A stretch of DNA of 64,000 nucleotides from Paragemmobacter ruber (GCF_009908315.1 NZ_JAAATW010000001.1:496001-560000); one strand, 5' to 3'; positions 8,880-20,318 are shown, numbered from the stretch's first letter. The notes: generated from the sequence alone by a model not told the origin. Translations and numbers: made by a program.

Positions 8880-9845
8880 ATGGCCGACAAGCAGGAATTC
8901 GAGGATCGCCTCCTCTCGCTCGGGCTCGCCCGGGTGTCGGAGGCGGCGGCTCTGGCCAGTGCGCAGCTGATCGGACGGGGCGATGAGAAGGCAGCTGATC
9001 AGGCCGCCGTTAACGCGATGCGCGACCAGCTGAACCTGCTTGAAATCGCAGGCGTTGTCGTGATCGGCGAGGGCGAGCGGGACGAGGCGCCGATGCTCTA
9101 TATCGGCGAAAAGGTCGGCACGGGGAACGGCCCCGCTGTCGACATCGCACTGGACCCTCTGGAAGGCACGACGCTGACGGCGAAGGACATGCCGAACGCG
9201 CTGACGGTGATCGCCATGGCCCCGCGCGGCACGCTGCTGCATGCGCCGGATGTCTACATGGAAAAGCTGGCCATCGGCCCTGGCTACAAGCCCGGCACCG
9301 TCACCATGTCGATGAGTCCGGGCGAGCGCGTCTCGGCCCTGGCTGCTGCGAAGGGTTGTTCGACCGAGGACATCACCGTCTGCGTGCTGGAACGCCCGCG
9401 GCATGAGGAGATGATCAAGGAAATCCGTGCAACCGGCGCGTCGATCCGGCTGATCACTGATGGCGACGTGGCGGGGGTGATGCATTGTGCAGAACCCGAG
9501 GTGACGGGCATCGACATGTATATGGGATCGGGCGGCGCGCCCGAGGGGGTGCTGGCGGCGGCGGCGCTGAAATGCATGGGCGGGCAGTTCTTTGGCAAGC
9601 TCCTGTTCCGCAACGAGGATGAGCGCGCACGCGCGAAGAAGGCCGGGATCACCAATTTCGACCGTGTCTATACGCGCGATGATCTGGTGCGGGGCGATGT
9701 GATCTTTGCCGCGACCGGGGTGACGAGCGGATCGCTTCTGGCGGGGATCAAGCGTGAGCCGGGCTGGGTGACGACCGAGACGATCCTGATGCGGTCCAAG
9801 ACCGGATCGGTCCGCCGGGTGAGCTATCGCAGCCCGGTGAAGTGA
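8880..9845 (+). CDS. glpX: Class II fructose-1,6-bisphosphatase
   Basis: A 321-residue GlpX-type phosphatase that converts fructose 1,6-bisphosphate to fructose 6-phosphate in gluconeogenesis and the Calvin cycle. The metal/phosphate motif ALDPLEGTTLTAKDMPNA is intact, and IGEGERDEAPMLYIG supplies upstream metal ligands. ITDGDVAGV and GSGGAPEGVLAAAAL complete the inositol-phosphatase-like fold. Its length matches the family. It stands between hom and recJ on the same strand, after the hairpin array. Confidence 0.95.
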   Translation: MADKQEFEDRLLSLGLARVSEAAALASAQLIGRGDEKAADQAAVNAMRDQLNLLEIAGVVVIGEGERDEAPMLYIGEKVGTGNGPAVDIALDPLEGTTLTAKDMPNALTVIAMAPRGTLLHAPDVYMEKLAIGPGYKPGTVTMSMSPGERVSALAAAKGCSTEDITVCVLERPRHEEMIKEIRATGASIRLITDGDVAGVMHCAEPEVTGIDMYMGSGGAPEGVLAAAALKCMGGQFFGKLLFRNEDERARAKKAGITNFDRVYTRDDLVRGDVIFAATGVTSGSLLAGIKREPGWVTTETILMRSKTGSVRRVSYRSPVK

Positions 9846-9908
9846 CCGGGCTTTCAGCTTGGCGCGCGGGACTTGCGGCCTTGCCGGCTTTGCGACAGGT
9901 AAGGCGGA

Positions 9909-11660
9909 ATGATGCAACGCGCCTTTCTGAATGTCGAAACCTCGCTGACCGGGCGGCGGTGGATTGGCCCCACCGCCGACGAAGATCGTCTGGCCGAGGC
10001 CATGGCGCAGGTGACGCGCCTGCCGCTTGCCCTTTGCCACACGCTGGTGAAGCGCGGGGTCGCGCCTGAGGATTGCGCGGCCTATCTTGATCCGCTGGTG
10101 CGTGACCTGCTGCCCGATCCCCTGTCCTTGCGTGACATGGGGCCTGCCGCCGCGCGGTTCCTGCGGGCGCTGAAGGGGCGCGAACGGATCGCGGTCTTTG
10201 CCGATTACGATGTGGATGGGGGGTCTTCGGCGGCCCTGCTCATGGTCTGGCTGCGGGCGATGGGACATGGCGCCACGCTTTATATCCCCGACCGGATCGA
10301 CGAAGGCTATGGGCCGAATGTGCCTGCCATGGCGACCCTGGCAGAAGGCCACCGTCTGATCGTCTGCGTCGATTGCGGGACCCTGTCGCATGAGCCCATC
10401 GCGGCGGCAGTTGCGAAGGGCGCGGATGTCGTGGTGCTGGATCACCATCTGGGGGGCGAAGTGCTGCCGCCCGCGCTGGCAGTGGTCAATCCCAACCGGC
10501 AGGATGAGGACGGCACGCTGGGCCATCTCTGCGCGGCGGCGGTGGTGTTCCTGATGCTGGTCGAAGCGAACCGGCAGCTGCGCGCCGAAGGCGTGCAGGG
10601 GCCGAACCTGATCGACCTGCTGGATCTGGTGGCGCTGGCGACGGTGGCGGATGTGGCGCCGCTGATCGGGGTGAACCGGGCGCTGGTGCGGCAGGGGCTG
10701 CGGGTGATGGCCCGGCGCGAGCGGGTGGGTCTGCGCGCGCTGGCCGATATCGCGCGGATGGATGCGGCCCCCAACACCTATGCGCTGGGCTTCCTGCTGG
10801 GGCCGCGGGTCAATGCGGGAGGGCGGATCGGCGCGGCGGATCTGGGGGCGCGGCTTCTGTTCACCGAGGATGAGGCCGAGGCGCAGGCGCTGGCGGCGCG
10901 GCTGGACGAGCTGAATACCGAGCGGCGCGAGATCGAGATGCGCGTGCGTGACGCGGCGCTGGCGCAGGCCGAGGCGCGCGGTCTGGATGCGCCGCTGGTC
11001 TGGGCGGCAGGCGAAGGATGGCATCCGGGCGTGGTGGGCATCGTGGCCAGCCGGTTGAAGGAGGCGACGAACCGCCCTGCGGTGGTCATCGGGCTGGATG
11101 GCGGGGTTGGCAAGGGATCGGGGCGGTCGATTTCGGGCGTTGATCTGGGGGCTTCGGTGCATCGGCTGGCGGCGGAGGGGCTGTTGATCAAGGGCGGCGG
11201 GCATCGCATGGCGGCCGGGCTGACCGTGGCCGAGGACCGGCTGGAAGAGGCGATGGCGCGGCTGTCCGATCTGCTGGCGCGGCAGGGCGCGGGAACGGCC
11301 GGCCCGGCGGACCTGCGGCTGGATGGTCTGCTGATGCCCGGCGCCGCCGACCGCGATCTGGTGGACCGGCTGGAAGAGGCCGGGCCCTTCGGCGCGGCCT
11401 CGCCCGCGCCGCGCTTTGCCTTTGCCGGGATGGCCGTGAGCGCGCGGCGGATCGGGGAAAATCACCTGCGGGTCACCTTTGGGGACGGATCGGGGGTAAA
11501 GCTGGATGGCGTCGCCTTCGGGGCCTTTGACGGCCCGCTCGGCCCGGCGCTGCTGGAAGGGGGGCATCAGCGGTTCCATCTGGCGGGGCGGCTGGAGTTG
11601 AACCAGTGGAACGGCAAGACCAAGGTGCAGTTGCGACTGGAAGACGCGGCGCGGGCCTGA
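9909..11660 (+). CDS. recJ: Single-stranded-DNA-specific exonuclease RecJ
   Basis: A 583-residue 5'-3' ssDNA exonuclease of the DHH superfamily, acting in recombination and mismatch/base-excision repair. The metal-binding motifs are visible in order: FADYDVDGGSSAALL near residue 97, VCVDCGT near 156, and the DHH motif LDHHLGGE near 178. DHHA1 follows with GGGHRMAAGLT, and the C-terminal OB-like domain ends the protein. ATGs at 9909 and 9912 share AAGGCGGA. A 1007-residue open frame on the opposite strand across recJ and glpX is a high-GC shadow. Confidence 0.95.
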   Translation: MMQRAFLNVETSLTGRRWIGPTADEDRLAEAMAQVTRLPLALCHTLVKRGVAPEDCAAYLDPLVRDLLPDPLSLRDMGPAAARFLRALKGRERIAVFADYDVDGGSSAALLMVWLRAMGHGATLYIPDRIDEGYGPNVPAMATLAEGHRLIVCVDCGTLSHEPIAAAVAKGADVVVLDHHLGGEVLPPALAVVNPNRQDEDGTLGHLCAAAVVFLMLVEANRQLRAEGVQGPNLIDLLDLVALATVADVAPLIGVNRALVRQGLRVMARRERVGLRALADIARMDAAPNTYALGFLLGPRVNAGGRIGAADLGARLLFTEDEAEAQALAARLDELNTERREIEMRVRDAALAQAEARGLDAPLVWAAGEGWHPGVVGIVASRLKEATNRPAVVIGLDGGVGKGSGRSISGVDLGASVHRLAAEGLLIKGGGHRMAAGLTVAEDRLEEAMARLSDLLARQGAGTAGPADLRLDGLLMPGAADRDLVDRLEEAGPFGAASPAPRFAFAGMAVSARRIGENHLRVTFGDGSGVKLDGVAFGAFDGPLGPALLEGGHQRFHLAGRLELNQWNGKTKVQLRLEDAARA

Positions 11661-11750
11661 CCGGGCCTGCGTGGATGAGAGTGACGGGCAAGGACAATTT
11701 TCCCCTTGCGAGTCACCCTGCCCGGCTTTAGACAGCCGCCCACCGACAGT

Positions 11751-11825
11751 GGCCCGTTCGTCTATCGGTTAGGACACCAGGTTTTCAACCTGGGAAGAGG
11801 GGTTCGACTCCCCTACGGGCTGCCA
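11751..11825 (+). tRNA. tRNA-Glu (anticodon TTC)
   Basis: The 75-base gene includes an encoded CCA end. The acceptor arms GGCCCGT and ACGGGCT pair with one G-U. The D arm contains GGTTAGGA. The anticodon stem CCAGG/CCTGG closes the loop TTTTCAA with TTC at the anticodon, and the T arm has GGTTCGACTCC. It reads GAA (and GAG by wobble). Confidence 0.95.
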
Positions 11826-12064
11826 CTTTCCCAAAAGATGAACAGGGTTGATCGCGGGCGTCGCCCCATACGGTTTGCCGTCGGCGTCCACCAAGGCCCC
11901 GTTCCGCCCTGTTTTGCGGCGCGCGGCAGAGACATGTGAGCGGTTGCACAACAGGTTTCACACGAAACGGCGCTTTACTTGGTCGATTATGCCGGCGAGT
12001 TCCCCTATCTCCCGCAGCAAGGCCCCGTCGATGGGGCGGCATGAGATGGACAGGAGCGGGTCAG

Positions 12065-12556
12065 ATGACCGAACCGGACGGCAAGGTATTTCGCGATGCG
12101 ATGCGTGGCTTTGTGGGCCATTGCAGCCTTATCACTGTGGGCGAGGGGGACGAGGCGACGGGGCTTGTCGTGACATCGGCCACGTCGCTTTCGGCGGAGC
12201 CGCCGCTGCTTTTGGCCTGCGTGAACCGATCCGCGTCGAGCCATCCGCTGTTCGCCCGCTATGGCCATTTCGGGTGGAGTGCGCTGGGCGCCGTGCATCA
12301 GCCGGTGGCGGAACGCTTTTCGGGCTTTGGCGGTGTGCGCGGCCCGGCGCGGTATGAAGGGGCGGAGTGGGAAACCGCGGTGACGGGGGCGCGGCTGTTG
12401 AAAGGGGCGCCTGCGGCCTTTGATTGCACCTTGGAAGAGATGATCGACCGGGCCACCCATTCCATCCTAATCGGGCGGGTGCGGGCGATCCGCACCACCG
12501 CCGGTGCCGGGGCGCTGCTGTACTGGAACGGGGCCTATCGGGTGATGGAAAGCTGA
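12065..12556 (+). CDS. Flavin reductase family protein (FMN-binding)
   Basis: A 163-residue protein with the split-barrel FMN-binding fold of the flavin reductase/HpaC group: FRDAMRGFVGHCSLITVG, then LVVTSATSLSAEPPLLLACV, which contacts the flavin, and a C-terminal DHxxx-like segment replaced by TLEEMIDRATHSILIGRV. Such proteins use NAD(P)H to reduce free FMN for a partner monooxygenase; no monooxygenase is adjacent. The start at 12065 is chosen for AGGAG upstream. The open frame extends further upstream without family features. Confidence 0.85.
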   Translation: MTEPDGKVFRDAMRGFVGHCSLITVGEGDEATGLVVTSATSLSAEPPLLLACVNRSASSHPLFARYGHFGWSALGAVHQPVAERFSGFGGVRGPARYEGAEWETAVTGARLLKGAPAAFDCTLEEMIDRATHSILIGRVRAIRTTAGAGALLYWNGAYRVMES

Positions 12557-12663
12557 GATACGACGGCGGCCCCCCCTGCCCCGGCGCCGTGCCCCGAACC
12601 AGCCGTGGCAATTGGGTATTTGGGCCAAGATGAAGCGGTAGCCGGATCCCGGGGAGGGGCAGG

Positions 12664-13578
12664 TCAGGGCGGGGTGTGACCCATGCGTTGGGCAAGGCCC
12701 GCGGCGCGGACTATATCGGCCACCTGCATCAGCGGCTTGGACAGGGGCGAGGTGCGGCGCCAGACCATGCCGATCCGGCGCGAGGGTTGGGTGCCGTTGA
12801 AGCGGGCGATGGCGACATGGGCCGATCGGGTTTCCACGGCCACGGCCATTTCGGGGATCAGCGTGACGCCGATTCCTGCGCCCACCATCTGCACCAGCGT
12901 GGAGAGCGAACTGCCATCCAGCAATTCGCGGGGCGCGGCCTGCCCGGCATAGCAGAAGGAAAGGGCCTGATCGCGGAAGCAATGCCCCTCTTCCAGCAGC
13001 AAAAGCCGCATCTCGCGCAGGGTTTCGGGATTGGGGACCGGCTTTTCGGCATCCGCACCGGGGCGGACGAGGACGAAATCCTCGGCGAAAAGGTCAACCT
13101 CGGTCAGGGCGGGTTCCGAGACGGGAAGGGCCACGATGGCGGTGTCGAGCCGCCCCTCTTCGAGTTCGCGGATCAGTTTCGGCGTGACGGTTTCGCGCAG
13201 GTGGATGTCGAGATCGGGGTTGGCTTCGGTCAGCCGCGCGATGATGGCCGGCAGGAGATAGGGCGCGATCGTCGGGATCACCCCGATGCGCAGGCGCCCC
13301 GACAGGCTGCCGCGCGCCGCGCGCGCCATGTCGGACAGTTCATCGACACTGCGCAGGATGTCGCGGGCGCGATGCAGCACCTCTTCGCCAAAATTGGTGA
13401 GCCGGACCTGCCGCGCGCCGCGTTCCACGAGATCGGAGCCCAGCACCTCTTCCATCTCGCGGATCTGCATCGACAGGGCGGGTTGCGAAATGGAACAGGC
13501 CTCGGCGGCGCGGCCGAAATGGCCGTGGCGGGCAAGGGCATCGAAATAGCGCAACTGGCGGAGCGTCAGGTTTATCAT
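12664..13578 (-). CDS. oxyR: Peroxide-responsive LysR-type activator OxyR
   Basis: A 304-residue LysR-family regulator. The N-terminal winged helix reads LTLRQLRYFDALARHGHF and ACSISQPALSMQIREME. The effector domain contains EEGHCFRDQALSFC, in which the two cysteines are nine positions apart, exactly as Cys199 and Cys208 of E. coli OxyR, the peroxide-sensing disulfide pair. It is divergent from katG, the classic OxyR target, over a 154-base gap. The ATG at 13578 has no obvious ribosome site, so the message may be leaderless or nearly so. Confidence 0.93.
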   Translation of the reverse strand: MINLTLRQLRYFDALARHGHFGRAAEACSISQPALSMQIREMEEVLGSDLVERGARQVRLTNFGEEVLHRARDILRSVDELSDMARAARGSLSGRLRIGVIPTIAPYLLPAIIARLTEANPDLDIHLRETVTPKLIRELEEGRLDTAIVALPVSEPALTEVDLFAEDFVLVRPGADAEKPVPNPETLREMRLLLLEEGHCFRDQALSFCYAGQAAPRELLDGSSLSTLVQMVGAGIGVTLIPEMAVAVETRSAHVAIARFNGTQPSRRIGMVWRRTSPLSKPLMQVADIVRAAGLAQRMGHTPP

Positions 13579-13602
13579 AACGTGAACTTATCATGACAAT
13601 CA
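13577..13602. promoter_or_regulatory. Candidate OxyR operator between oxyR and katG
   Basis: The tetranucleotides ATAA, TTAT and ATCA recur at 7-base spacing (13577-13580, 13588-13591, 13599-13602), matching the ATAG-N7-CTAT-N7-ATAG layout recognised by OxyR tetramers. The first two form an inverted repeat (ATCATAA / TTATCAT with one mismatch). It overlaps the oxyR start codon, fitting autoregulation. Confidence 0.4.
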
Positions 13603-13639
13603 GAAAATCCAACTTAAACTAATCAGGCAGGAGTGTTAG

Positions 13640-15898
<2,259 letters not shown>

Positions 15899-15918
15899 TC
15901 GGCATCCGCTGATGAGCC

Positions 15919-15951
15919 AAGGCGCCCCGGGTCATGCCGGGGCGCCTTTTT
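15919..15951 (+). terminator. Rho-independent terminator of katG
   Basis: A perfect 10-base GC stem (GGCGCCCCGG / CCGGGGCGCC) with the loop GTCATG runs into TTTTT. Flanking AA extends the pairing with the T run, so it could also serve the convergent gene on the other strand. Confidence 0.9.
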
Positions 15952-16589
15952 CAATCCATGGCTGTAGTCACATTGCCGGTTTGCAGGCCGATGCCAGCGG
16001 CAAGACGGCGGGGGGCCTGTTCGAACACCATCACCCAGCGCGCCGGATTGTCGGGGTTCTGCATGGAGATGAAGGTGTATCCGGTGCGCGCCCAAGGCAG
16101 GATCCGATCGGTTACATTATCCAGCACGTAATCGCCTGCCTCGGTCCGCAGGATCAGGACGGCGTGGGGGCTGTCGCGCCGGTCAAGAACGACGGCGATG
16201 AGCAGGCTGCGTGCCGGAACGCCCGCCGCGATCAGCGCCTGCTTCTTGTAGAGGACATAATCTTCGCAATCGCCGCCAAGATCGCCGGGCAGGGACCAAT
16301 GCTCGGCCCGGCCATATTGCGCCTGATCCGATATGGCCGGGATGGTGGCGTTGGCCTTTCGGTTGATGTCGGCCGCCACGTCCAGAAGCGCGCCCTCGGT
16401 GGCGTTGGCGGCCAGTTTGCCCGCGCAGGCCCAGGGGTAGGTCTGGCAAAGCTTTGCCGCACCGTCGGGGGCGGGTGCTGTCTGCTTGGCGGGGAGGAAG
16501 GGCGGAACACCCCCTTCGCTTGCAGCGGAAGGCGCGCCGGTGGCAAGCACAAGGCACAAGGCTGCAGACGCGGTGCAGAGCAGGCGCAT
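15951..16589 (-). CDS. Transglutaminase-like cysteine protease (BTLCP/LapG-type), periplasmic
   Basis: A 212-residue protein with a signal peptide (MRLLCTASAALCLVLATG, cleaved near APSAAS). The catalytic triad of the bacterial transglutaminase-like cysteine proteinase family is visible: Cys in GGDCEDYVLYKKQAL, His in RDSPHAVLIL and Asp in YVLDNVTD. LapG, a member of this family, cleaves surface adhesins when c-di-GMP is low. Here the adjacent genes encode a diguanylate cyclase, but no LapD or adhesin is visible, so that role is only suggested. The start at 16589 is chosen because it begins the signal peptide; the frame is open to 16661. Confidence 0.8.
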   Translation of the reverse strand: MRLLCTASAALCLVLATGAPSAASEGGVPPFLPAKQTAPAPDGAAKLCQTYPWACAGKLAANATEGALLDVAADINRKANATIPAISDQAQYGRAEHWSLPGDLGGDCEDYVLYKKQALIAAGVPARSLLIAVVLDRRDSPHAVLILRTEAGDYVLDNVTDRILPWARTGYTFISMQNPDNPARWVMVFEQAPRRLAAGIGLQTGNVTTAMD

Positions 16590-16783
16590 GGCAAAAGATC
16601 CCCGAGCAGGAGGTGGCGTGTTCGATGCCCCGGTGGCGTATCCCGCACGCATCGTTTCCAAACCATGTCACAATGGCGGCAAGCCTGTCCCGTTGCTGCG
16701 GAATTGGTGGCGAATATCCGCCCGCGCGCAACGCCGCGGGGCGTTGATCCTGCGCGGGGTGGTTCGGCCATGATCCGGCGCCG

Positions 16784-17773
16784 TCATTCCACCGCCATGT
16801 CCGGCCCCCAGAGAAAGGCCCGCCCGCGCCCGGCGCGCTTTGCCACGTAAAGCGCCGCATCGGCCTGCGCCAGAAGCCGTGTCATATCCGCGCCGTCGGC
16901 CGTGGAGGACAGGACAACCCCGGCGCTGGCCCCGATCCGGGCCTGCGCATCGGCATAGTCGATCGGTTCGGACAGGCGGGCGATGATCCGCTCCACCCGC
17001 GTCAGGGCGGCGGCGGGATCGGTCAGTCCCGGCATCAGGATCACGAACTCATCCCCGCCGATGCGCGCGACGGTATCGCCTTTGCGGCTTTCCTCGCGCA
17101 GGATCCGGGCGACGACGAGCAGCACATGATCACCCGCGGCATGGCCCATCTCGTCATTCACCTGCTTGAACAGGTCGAGGTCCAGATGCACCAGCGCGAA
17201 ATCGGGGTCAGCCACCACCTCGGCGGCAAGGTCCAATCCGCGCCGGTTGCGCAGGCCTGTCAGCGCATCGGTCAGGGCCTGCTCTTCGGCCACCACCTTG
17301 TCGCCCTGAAGCCGGGCGTTCAGCGCGCGCAACTCATCCAGCACGGCGGTTTTCGCCTCATACAGGTAGAGCAGTTCGACGGTGAGATCGGTCGGCGCGA
17401 AATCCGCCTCGGTCAAGGCGAAGCGACGGACGGCTTCGACCACGCCGATCCCGAAGGACAGGTTGACCAGCGCCCCCTCCCCCGGCCCCATCGGCACGGC
17501 CAGACCTCGAAAGGCCAGATCGGCCCGACCGCGCGCACCCAGTTGCAGACGCGCCCCGCTTGTGGCGAGAAGGCCGGGAACCGTGGCAGCCCCGGCCTCG
17601 TGTCGGAGATCGAAGTGATCTGCAAAGCGCGCACCGACAAGCCCCCCTTCGCCCATCAAACGGTTCAGCGTGGCCCCGGCCGACAGGATCAGCCCGTCGT
17701 GATCAAGGGCAAGGTGCATGGGCATCAGCCGCAGCAGGGCTTCGGGGCAGAGTTCGAACGGAAAGGTCGTCAC
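16784..17773 (-). CDS. Diguanylate cyclase with N-terminal HNOB-associated domain
   Basis: A 329-residue protein starting at a GTG that overlaps the H-NOX stop codon (GTGA at 17770-17773). The N-terminal ~150 residues resemble the heme-NO-binding-associated (HNOBA) domain, beginning ALLRLMPMHLALDHDGLI. A coiled-coil linker (LYLYEAKTAVLDELRALNA) leads to a GGDEF domain with the active site ARIGGDEFVIL. The inhibitory site RKGD lies exactly five residues before GGDEF. It should therefore make c-di-GMP with product inhibition, under control of the H-NOX partner encoded just upstream. The longer open frame toward 18361 is a shadow of the H-NOX gene. Confidence 0.88.
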   Translation of the reverse strand: MTTFPFELCPEALLRLMPMHLALDHDGLILSAGATLNRLMGEGGLVGARFADHFDLRHEAGAATVPGLLATSGARLQLGARGRADLAFRGLAVPMGPGEGALVNLSFGIGVVEAVRRFALTEADFAPTDLTVELLYLYEAKTAVLDELRALNARLQGDKVVAEEQALTDALTGLRNRRGLDLAAEVVADPDFALVHLDLDLFKQVNDEMGHAAGDHVLLVVARILREESRKGDTVARIGGDEFVILMPGLTDPAAALTRVERIIARLSEPIDYADAQARIGASAGVVLSSTADGADMTRLLAQADAALYVAKRAGRGRAFLWGPDMAVE

Positions 17774-18354
17774 AGCGCCCCCAGCACGAAAGCGCGCCCT
17801 TCGCCATGGGTGGCGTCGAGCAGCCGGATTGTCAGAACGGCCGCGCCATCGGTATCCATCCCCTCCGGCTCCAGCAGGACGAGTGCGCCGTAATCGTCGG
17901 CCATCGCCCGCAACAGACCCAGCGCGACCGGCCCGGCCCCGATGAAACCGGGCGCGATGGACAGGCGGAAAAGGTCTGCCGCCGGGTGTTCCAGCCGCAG
18001 GTCCGGCAAGGCCAGTTCCGGCAGGGCGAGGCGCGCGCGGGCAGGCAGATCTTCGAGCGACTGGAGAAAATCGTGGAAACTGATGCCGCCAAAGCGCAGA
18101 AGCCGCCGCACGGCGGCACGGGAGGGGTGCGATACGAGATAGGTTCCCAGATCTTCCAGCAGGTCGTCGCGCCCGCGGTTCAGCCGGACCGATGCCGCCG
18201 CCAGCAGGTGATGCGTCAGGTCGGCCGGATAGTCGAGCAGGGGTTCGAACCCGCGCGGCGACAGTCCGGCCGCCCGCGCGACATCGCACCAGACGCCCAT
18301 GCCCCAGACATCCCGCAAGAAACACTGGATCGCCCTGTTGATCAGTACGTTCAT
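17770..18354 (-). CDS. H-NOX (heme NO-binding) domain protein lacking the heme histidine
   Basis: A 194-residue single-domain H-NOX-like protein (MNVLINRAIQCFLRDVWG start; GGISFHDFLQSL before the proximal helix). H-NOX proteins sense NO through a heme held by a proximal histidine and a YxSxR motif. Aligned by eye with guanylate cyclase (LDALHDHL), this protein reads LEDLPARA, so proline replaces the histidine. The YxSxR position reads IAPGF. It probably does not bind heme in the usual way. It is translationally coupled to the diguanylate cyclase gene, so a partner role in c-di-GMP control is likely, with an altered or lost ligand. Confidence 0.85.
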   Translation of the reverse strand: MNVLINRAIQCFLRDVWGMGVWCDVARAAGLSPRGFEPLLDYPADLTHHLLAAASVRLNRGRDDLLEDLGTYLVSHPSRAAVRRLLRFGGISFHDFLQSLEDLPARARLALPELALPDLRLEHPAADLFRLSIAPGFIGAGPVALGLLRAMADDYGALVLLEPEGMDTDGAAVLTIRLLDATHGEGRAFVLGAL

Positions 18355-18415
18355 CGCCCATCCGGCCCCGACCTGTTCCGCCTAGGGACTATCGCCGAAT
18401 CGTATCAACAAACCC

Positions 18416-20170
18416 TTACGGCAGCAGCAAAAGGCCCCCCGCGGCCCCCAGCATGTTCAGAGGGGTGGGCGCGACTGGGGCCGGCGCGTCCTGCAGGGCG
18501 GCGATCAGCGCCTCGCCCTCGGCCTGATCGGGCAGGAGGCCCGACATCGCCGCGACTGACCGGCGCTGCACTTCGCCCGCGCGCATCCCCAGCCCTTCAT
18601 AGCGGATGAAACCCGACGCCTCGCGCAGCAGCACCAGCGCCTCTTCGCCCGGTTCATCCGGCCAGAGGTCGGCCACCACGAAGACGCAGCCCGGCCGATC
18701 CCATCCCGGCAGATCGGTGCGGCAGGCATCAATCCAGCTTTGCAATTCCATGGCCGGGATGGCCGCAAGCAGCATGTCCCGCGTGGCGGTGGCGGTGGCG
18801 GGTTGCAGGGGCATGACCTGACGCAGGTCGGCCAGCAGCGCCTCGGCCTGTTGGGTGGCGACGGCGGGATCGCCGCTCTCGACGCGCCCGGCGGCATGCG
18901 CGGCGAGACGGTCTGCCAATGCGGTCTGCTCCGGTTCCAGCGCCAGCGTGGCCAGCCTGTCCAGCGCCACAGCGCCCGGGCGCCCCCACGCCTCGAGCGC
19001 GGCGAGATCGAGTTCAGGCACAGGCAGGCGGCCGGATTCGAAGCGCGCCATCTGCGAACGGGTGGAAATCGCCTCGGCGTTCAGCGCGGGCGTCAGCCAC
19101 AGCGCGGCAAAGGCCATCCCCGCCGCGGCCATGGCCACATTCGCGCGGCGCACCTGATGCCGCCAGCGCGCGCCCGACAAGGCGGCGCGCAGGTACAAAA
19201 GCGCATAACCCGCCGCCAGAACAACGAGCAACGCCCCGAACAGCCGCCCGGGCGTCCAGCCATGCTGATCGACGCGCAGCCACAATGCCCAGCCCGCCAG
19301 GGCCACCGGCAGCGGCAGAAGAACGGCCATCACCCGCGCGGCGCGCGGGATCACCGCGCCGATGGGTGCGGTGGCGTCGTCCCGTTCGACCACTGCGCTG
19401 ATCAGCGTGACCGCCCCTGCCGCCAGAACGAGCAGCGTGACGGTGGCAGAAATCCCTTCGGGAAGGGCGGACAGGCCCTGAACGGGCAGCGCCACGAGGA
19501 AGACCGCCATGACAATCAGCAGGGGCAGCGCCAGAAGGCGCAAAAGGCGCAAGACCAGATCCGGCGAGAGGAGATCGACATTTTCGGTGGCCACGGCGAT
19601 GCCCACCCCCAGTGCGACGCCTGTCACGATCCCAGGCAGCGGCCCACCTTCGGCCATCAGCCAATCCAGAACCCCAAGCCCGACAAGCCCCAAGAGCGCA
19701 TCGGCCAGCCAGATCAGCCCCCAGATCAACCCGGCGAAGAGCCAGCCCAGCATCACGCGGACCACGATCAGCCAGCTTTCGGTGAACAGCGCCGCGTAGT
19801 TCCGCCACCCCGGCCCCGCCGCCACGATCAGGAAGGGCAAGGCCAAGGCAGACAAGACAAAGGCCGCGACGAAAGAGAGCGCCGCGAACTGGAATTCGGC
19901 CACGCCAGCGTAGCGCAGCGATGCGAGAAGCAGAAGCATCGCCACGGCCGCCGCCAGTGGCGCGGCCCCAGCCATGGCCCTGCGCAGTGTGAGAGGCCCC
20001 GCCATCGCCAGCGTCCCCCCGAAGAAGACCACCGCGAGCGCGCTGAGGAAGAAGATCACACGGTCGGGCAGATCCCCGCGCAGGCCCAATTGGCCAAGAA
20101 GCCATAGCGAGAGCCCCGCCACGGCCCCGATCAGCGCCAGCCGACCGCGCCTTTGCATCTGATCTTCCAT
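18416..20170 (-). CDS. DUF4153 integral membrane protein
   Basis: A 584-residue protein. The first ~370 residues contain about ten hydrophobic helices (for example ALIGAVAGLSLWLLGQLGL and GIVTGVALGVGIAVATENV), matching the DUF4153 family. The C-terminal third is soluble and helical (RLPVPELDLAALEAWGRPGA onward). The function is unknown. An ATG at 20158 is a possible shorter start. It lies 61 bases upstream of the H-NOX gene on the same strand and could share its transcript. Confidence 0.75.
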   Translation of the reverse strand: MEDQMQRRGRLALIGAVAGLSLWLLGQLGLRGDLPDRVIFFLSALAVVFFGGTLAMAGPLTLRRAMAGAAPLAAAVAMLLLLASLRYAGVAEFQFAALSFVAAFVLSALALPFLIVAAGPGWRNYAALFTESWLIVVRVMLGWLFAGLIWGLIWLADALLGLVGLGVLDWLMAEGGPLPGIVTGVALGVGIAVATENVDLLSPDLVLRLLRLLALPLLIVMAVFLVALPVQGLSALPEGISATVTLLVLAAGAVTLISAVVERDDATAPIGAVIPRAARVMAVLLPLPVALAGWALWLRVDQHGWTPGRLFGALLVVLAAGYALLYLRAALSGARWRHQVRRANVAMAAAGMAFAALWLTPALNAEAISTRSQMARFESGRLPVPELDLAALEAWGRPGAVALDRLATLALEPEQTALADRLAAHAAGRVESGDPAVATQQAEALLADLRQVMPLQPATATATRDMLLAAIPAMELQSWIDACRTDLPGWDRPGCVFVVADLWPDEPGEEALVLLREASGFIRYEGLGMRAGEVQRRSVAAMSGLLPDQAEGEALIAALQDAPAPVAPTPLNMLGAAGGLLLLP

Positions 20171-20318
20171 CCACCCGACCCCTCTGGAGGGCGACCCGAC
20201 TCCGCAGGTCTTCCCGGTATCAGGCTAACCTGCGGGCATCCGTGGGAAAAGGGCAAAGCGATCACCGGGGTGGGCAGTCGTTGCCGGGCGCGTGTCCGAA
20301 GGGCGCGTGTCTGGTGGA

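Noticed and set aside
8556-11579. 1007-codon open frame on the minus strand
   Set aside because: It runs antisense through glpX and recJ, both of which have intact motifs. The translation is rich in Arg, His, Pro and Gln with no family features, typical of a high-GC shadow.
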